Shown one piece after another: positions 60,405 through 64,000 of a stretch of 64,000 bases of DNA; positions within the stretch are counted from its first letter, which is position 1; each line of letters opens with the position of its first letter. Position numbers and translations under genes: made by a program. Below the pieces are notes generated by a model, which saw only the letters and a list, made by a program, of their open reading frames with translations, did no database searches and had not been told where the DNA came from. Where the stretch lies: assembly GCA_002441465.1 (NCBI GenBank), contig DJWE01000067.1, positions 23,676-87,675 on the forward strand, read 5' to 3'. The DNA comes from Propionibacteriaceae bacterium UBA6238 (GTDB lineage: Bacteria > Actinomycetota > Actinomycetes > Propionibacteriales > Propionibacteriaceae).

Positions 60405-60995
60405 ATGGGAATCGAGGAGTTGACCAGCGGCGGCACGCTGCGTCGGATCACGCGCTGGGGAGAGCCGGTGATGCACGCCAGGACCCGTCCGGTGACCGAC
60501 TTCGACGACGATCTGCGTGCCCTGATCCGCGACATGTTCGCGACCATGGAGGTCGCGCGCGGGGTAGGGCTCGCCGCCACCCAGGTGGGCGTCGACTTGT
60601 CACTGTTCATCTACGACTGCCCCGACGGCGACGAGATCAACCGGATCGGCGCCGTGTGCAACCCCGTGGTCAGCCTGCCCGAGGGGAACACGCGGAATCT
60701 GGAGTCCGCCGACGAAGGATGCCTTTCGCTTCCCGGCGCCTTCCAGCCGCTGGCCCGCCCCGACAAGGCCACCTGCACCGGTCTCGACCCGTGGGGCCAG
60801 CCGGTCACCGTGCACGGCACCGGCCTGCTCGCGCGCTGCCTGCAGCACGAGACGGACCACCTCAACGGCACCGTCTTCGGCGATCGGCTCTCGAACCGGC
60901 TGCGCCGCAAGCTGTACGCCCAGCACGAGGAGCTCGCCCACCTCTACCCTGACGACTGGCCGGTAGTGCCGCGCAAGACCTCCGCGGACGACTAG
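60405..60995 (+). CDS. def: Peptide deformylase
   Basis: A 196-residue enzyme removing formyl groups from new proteins. All three motifs are intact: GVGLAATQ (53-60), EGCLS (104-108) and QHETDH (147-152) with the metal-binding Cys and two His. I chose the ATG at 60405, with AGGAG 9 nt upstream; a GTG at 60399 is possible. It is divergent from xerC. Confidence 0.95.
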   Translation: MGIEELTSGGTLRRITRWGEPVMHARTRPVTDFDDDLRALIRDMFATMEVARGVGLAATQVGVDLSLFIYDCPDGDEINRIGAVCNPVVSLPEGNTRNLESADEGCLSLPGAFQPLARPDKATCTGLDPWGQPVTVHGTGLLARCLQHETDHLNGTVFGDRLSNRLRRKLYAQHEELAHLYPDDWPVVPRKTSADD

Positions 60996-61001
60996 CCCGG
61001 C

Positions 61002-61805
61002 TCAGCCCAGGACGTAGCCGGCGATCGCGCTGGCCGCTGCCACGTTGAGCGAATCGACGCCCGGCCGCATCGGGATTCGCACCACGGCGTCGGCGTCCCC
61101 CACCCAGGCTGAGCTCAGCCCGTGCCCCTCTGTACCCAGCAGCACCGCCAGCCGGTCGCTCGGACGCACCGACTCCGCGAAACTGGCCAGATCGACCGCG
61201 TCGTCACGCAGAGCGAGGGCGGCAACCCGGAATCCGGCTCTCCGCAGCAGCGGGCCGATCGCCACCCCGGCGTCCAGACGCGCCCACGGCAGGGCGAACA
61301 CCGTCCCCATCGACACCTTGATCGAGCGTCGATACAACGGATCGGCACAATGCGCGCTGACCAACATTCCGTCCCAGCCCAGCCCTGCCGCGTTGCGGGC
61401 GATCGCCCCGACGTTGGTGTGATCGACCAAGTCCTCCAACACCATCACCCTGTGTCCGGAGAGTACGTCCGCAACGCTGTGCCGAGAGACCCGGTACAGC
61501 GAACCCAGGGCGCCGCGGTGCACGTGAAAGCCGGTGACCTGCTCGGCCAGGTCCTCACTGACCAGGTAGACCGGCACGTCGAGCGGCTCCAGGACGTCGG
61601 CGAGTTCGGCCAGCCAGCGCTCGGCGAGCAGGAACGACCGGGCCGGGAAGCCCGCGTCGAGCGCTCGGCGGATCACCGTACTGCCCTCGGCGATGAAGAT
61701 GCCCTGTTCGGTCTCCAGCAGGCGCCTCAAGCTGGCCTCGCGCAAGCCCACGTAGTCGGCCAGCCGGGCATCGTCCGCACGCTCAAGAGGGATCACGGTG
61801 GCCAC
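61002..61805 (-). CDS. TrmH/SpoU-family RNA methyltransferase
   Basis: A 267-residue SPOUT methyltransferase. The N-terminal substrate-binding part is GIFIAEGSTVIRRALDAG-like. The knot has VMVLEDLVDHTNVGAIARNA, LAVLLGTEGHGLSSAW and IPMRPGVDSLNVAAASAI, the three motifs of the family. It should methylate a 2'-OH of rRNA or tRNA. The start is a GTG at 61805 or 61796; longer frames read through GC-rich DNA. Convergent with def with 6 bp between stops. Confidence 0.9.
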   Translation of the reverse strand: MATVIPLERADDARLADYVGLREASLRRLLETEQGIFIAEGSTVIRRALDAGFPARSFLLAERWLAELADVLEPLDVPVYLVSEDLAEQVTGFHVHRGALGSLYRVSRHSVADVLSGHRVMVLEDLVDHTNVGAIARNAAGLGWDGMLVSAHCADPLYRRSIKVSMGTVFALPWARLDAGVAIGPLLRRAGFRVAALALRDDAVDLASFAESVRPSDRLAVLLGTEGHGLSSAWVGDADAVVRIPMRPGVDSLNVAAASAIAGYVLG

Positions 61806-61928
61806 GGGCGGGATTCTATGTCCCGCGTGCGGCCCGGCAGCGCGAGCCGACCACCCGGCATACGCAGCTGGCCACGAGCACGGCGCCGGCGGCCCGCGAC
61901 GGCAAGGCACGCCCTAGGATGAGCCACG

Positions 61929-62897
61929 ATGTCTTGGCTCTCGCGTCTCCCCGTCGACCGGTTCCTGCTCGCCATCATCTCCGCGGCGGTGCTGGCATCG
62001 ATCTTCCCCGCCACCGGGATCGGGGTGGACGTCCTCGACGTGGCCACGACGATCGCGATCGGAACGCTGTTCTTCCTCTACGGCGCCCGCCTGAGCCCCT
62101 CTGAGACGCTGGCCGGCCTCAGACACTGGCGGCTCCACGTGACCATCCTCTCGTTCACCTACGTGCTGTTCCCGCTGCTCGGGCTCGCCGTCGTCGCCAT
62201 CGTCGGCCCTCTGGTCGGGCCCGGGCTCAGCGCCGGCCTGCTCTTCGTGACCCTGGTCCCGTCCACCGTCCAGTCGTCGATCGCATTCACCTCCATCGCA
62301 CGAGGCAATGTCGCCGGGGCCGTGGTGAGCGCGTCGGCGTCCAACATCCTGGGCGTGTTTCTCACGCCCGCGCTGGCCTGGCTGCTGATGAGCAACACCG
62401 GACGGGTGGCCTTCACCACGTCCACAATCGTCGACATCATGCTGCAGTTGTTCCTGCCCTTCGTGGCGGGCCAGCTCTCCCGCCGCTGGACGGCCGGCTT
62501 CGTGAACGCCCATCCCCGACTGAAGCTGGTCGATCGGGGGTCGATCGTCCTGGTCGTCTACGCGGCGTTCTCGGCCGGCATGCGGGAGGGCATGTGGACC
62601 CAGACGTCCTGGAGCTCGCTCCTGGTGGTGTTGGGGGTCTGTGTGGTCATCCTCGCGATCATGCTGGGCCTCACCTGGTGGACCGCCCGCCGGCTCGGGT
62701 TCTCCCGTGCCGATGCGATCGCGATCCAGTTCTGCGGCACGAAGAAGTCCCTGGCCAGCGGGCTGCCGATGGCCGGCGTCCTGTTCGCCGGGCAGCCGCT
62801 CGGGCTCCTGATCCTGCCCTTGGTGCTGTTCCACCAGGCACAGCTGATGGCCTGCTCTGCGCTCGCCGGGCGATACGCCCGTACGATGAGCGAATGA
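61929..62897 (+). CDS. Bile acid:sodium symporter family transporter
   Basis: A 322-residue membrane protein with ten helices of the SBF/BASS fold. The crossover regions carry GTLFFLYGARLSPSE, TLVPSTVQSSIAFTSIARGN and FCGTKKSLASGLPMAG, typical of the YfeH/RCH1-like group. ATG at 61929. Overlaps the TetR-type gene by 4 bp, so the regulator is co-expressed. The substrate may be an organic anion; no direct evidence. Confidence 0.88.
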   Translation: MSWLSRLPVDRFLLAIISAAVLASIFPATGIGVDVLDVATTIAIGTLFFLYGARLSPSETLAGLRHWRLHVTILSFTYVLFPLLGLAVVAIVGPLVGPGLSAGLLFVTLVPSTVQSSIAFTSIARGNVAGAVVSASASNILGVFLTPALAWLLMSNTGRVAFTTSTIVDIMLQLFLPFVAGQLSRRWTAGFVNAHPRLKLVDRGSIVLVVYAAFSAGMREGMWTQTSWSSLLVVLGVCVVILAIMLGLTWWTARRLGFSRADAIAIQFCGTKKSLASGLPMAGVLFAGQPLGLLILPLVLFHQAQLMACSALAGRYARTMSE

Positions 62898-63481
62898 GCC
62901 GCCCGGCCAGGTACGCCAAGGGTCTCGCCAAGCGCGAGGAGATCCTCACCACCGCTCTGAGCGTGATCGCCCGAACCGGCTACGGACGCACCTCGGTGCG
63001 AGAACTGGCTGCAGCCGTCGGGCTGAGCCAGGCCGGATTGCTGCACTACTTCGCCTCCAAGGAGGAGTTGTTCGCCGAAATCCTGCTCAAACGCGACCAG
63101 GTCGACCACGATCGCAGCGAGCCGGAGGCGGGCTCGGAGATCGCCGCCCTGGCCAGCATCGTGAGGCACAACACCCAGGTGCCCGGACTGGTGCAGCTAT
63201 ACGCGCGATTCTCGGTAGAGGCCACCGAGGCCGGACACCCCGCGCACGACGCGTTCGTCACCCGCTATGACGAGATCCGCACACTGCTCGCCGACGAGAT
63301 CGTCGCCCGTCAGGAGGCGGGCGCACTGCCGCCAGCGCTCGACGCGACGAAGATCGCCAACCTGCTGATCGCCGCGTCCGACGGCCTGCAGACCCAGTGG
63401 CTGCTGGACGGCGACGTCGACATGGCCGACCATCTCGACTACCTGATCGACCTGCTCGGCCTCGGCACACCGGCCGACTGA
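62894..63481 (+). CDS. TetR-family transcriptional regulator
   Basis: A 195-residue regulator. The N-terminal helix-turn-helix GRTSVRELAAAVGLSQAGLL, then HYFASKEELF, is followed by a ligand-binding helical domain. The ATG at 62894 overlaps the transporter stop (ATGA). It probably controls the transporter and itself. No obvious operator was found before the transporter. Confidence 0.9.
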   Translation: MSRPARYAKGLAKREEILTTALSVIARTGYGRTSVRELAAAVGLSQAGLLHYFASKEELFAEILLKRDQVDHDRSEPEAGSEIAALASIVRHNTQVPGLVQLYARFSVEATEAGHPAHDAFVTRYDEIRTLLADEIVARQEAGALPPALDATKIANLLIAASDGLQTQWLLDGDVDMADHLDYLIDLLGLGTPAD

Positions 63482-63484
63482 CGC

Positions 63485-64000
63485 CTACTGCTGCGGCGGC
63501 TCCGGCTCGGGCTCGACCGCCGGAGCCGGCGCCGGCTCCGGCTCCACCGCTCGCTCCGGGCCGGACGTGATTGCGTTGCCGAGCTCGGTGGCCAGGCGCG
63601 CCGCGCGACGGCCCTCCAATGCTTCGGCCTCCGCGATCGCCTTCTTCACCGACTCCGCCGAGTTGGCCTCGTCGACCTTCTTCTGCGCCTCGATCTCCGC
63701 GAACACGTCCACAGGCCGCGGAGCCGAGAACTCGGTCTGCTCGTCCTCTTCGGCGCCACTGATGCCTGCCGCCACGGCGTTCCCAGCCACCTGGCCCAGG
63801 CCCTTCAATGCATCGTTCAGTTCGCTGGGGATGATCCACATCTTGTTGGACTCGCCGCGGGCCAGGTTCGGCAGCATCCGCATGTACTGGTACGCCAGCA
63901 ACGACTGGGTCGGCTTGCCCGCGTGGATGGCGCTGAAGGTGGTCGTGATCGCCTGCGCCTCGCCCTCGGCGCGCAGCATCGCCGCCTGCCGGTCGGCCTG
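63485..64000 (-). CDS. SPFH/band-7 family protein, C-terminal part (runs off right edge)
   Basis: The final 171 codons of a gene whose start lies beyond 64000. The visible frame opens with QADRQAAMLRAEGEAQAI, an Ala/Glu-rich coiled-coil-like stretch, then TQSLLAYQYMRMLPNLARGESNKMW, abbreviated, which is typical of stomatin/HflK-like (paraslipin) C-termini. After about residue 70 the tail is acidic and Pro/Glu-rich (EPEPAPAPAVEPEPEPPQQ). These proteins scaffold membrane microdomains or proteases. An adjacent NfeD-like gene would be expected further on. Confidence 0.8.
   Translation of the reverse strand, partial: QADRQAAMLRAEGEAQAITTTFSAIHAGKPTQSLLAYQYMRMLPNLARGESNKMWIIPSELNDALKGLGQVAGNAVAAGISGAEEDEQTEFSAPRPVDVFAEIEAQKKVDEANSAESVKKAIAEAEALEGRRAARLATELGNAITSGPERAVEPEPAPAPAVEPEPEPPQQ

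Noticed and set aside
1..64000. tRNA, rRNA, insertion sequences, prophage or integron features
   Set aside because: I looked for tRNA T-arm patterns, transposase motifs and phage genes and found none I could support. The XerC gene is in its normal chromosomal setting, not an integrase of a mobile element.

Overview
The window is GC-rich DNA (roughly 65-70% G+C) with dense, mostly short-spaced genes. It looks like the chromosome of a high-GC Gram-positive bacterium (Actinomycetota). Evidence for this is the block xerC / M23 peptidase / rpsB-tsf-pyrH-frr-cdsA-rlmN, an adjacent dnaG-dgt pair with a sigma factor, an SCO1664-family gene, a DUF6907-like gene and a Rv0958/Rv0959-like MoxR-vWA pair. 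A polyphosphate-handling member of the Propionibacteriales is a guess from style, not proof. I saw no rRNA, tRNA, CRISPR array, insertion sequence or prophage.

Layout. (1) 1-7.5 kb: an inducible catabolic locus with a zinc-type dehydrogenase cut by the window edge, a sugar-type ABC importer (two permeases and a lipoprotein), a DapA-family aldolase and, divergently, a large FAD/Fe-S oxidoreductase; it fits sugar-acid or hydroxyacid degradation. (2) 7.6-16.4 kb: a secreted small protein, a PPK2 polyphosphate kinase, a phosphopantetheinyl transferase, a vWA/MoxR ATPase pair, a phosphatase/SCO1664 pair and an OsmC protein. (3) 16.5-19.1 kb: a persulfide/sulfur operon (CstB-like persulfide dioxygenase-rhodanese, single rhodanese, TauE-type permease) behind two CstR/CsoR-type operators. 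(4) 19.1-24.5 kb: a Flp-pilin-like fusion protein, a repeat-bearing intergenic region and a tightly overlapping four-gene cassette: kinase-like membrane protein, 52-residue membrane peptide, zinc-ribbon GTPase-like protein and a protein resembling GAP1-N2. This cassette is the best candidate for a poorly described system.

(5) 24.5-45.7 kb: mainly chromosomal genes (CMD/AhpD, DUF89, M20 peptidase, LtaS/MdoB-like transferase, MarC, a secreted phytase-like esterase, a glutamate-cysteine ligase relative, nucleoside hydrolase, LysR/MFS pair, ABC exporter, sigma factor, dnaG, dgt). They are interrupted by a 76-residue tandem-repeat protein and by two copies of a REP-like element built on GGGGACGGTTCC. 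(6) 45.9-52.7 kb: an amino-sugar operon (ROK repressor, lipoprotein, two permeases, GH3 N-acetylglucosaminidase, ROK kinase) behind a perfect ROK-type operator. It probably imports chito-oligosaccharides, cleaves them and phosphorylates the GlcNAc. (7) 52.7-60.3 kb: the translation/lipid block rlmN-cdsA-frr-pyrH-tsf-rpsB on the minus strand, then an M23 protein and xerC. (8) 60.4-64 kb: peptide deformylase, a TrmH-type methyltransferase, a bile-acid/sodium-symporter-family transporter with its TetR regulator, and the C-terminal part of an SPFH/band-7 protein cut by the right edge.

All functions are assigned by reading motifs and from memory of families; no search was run.
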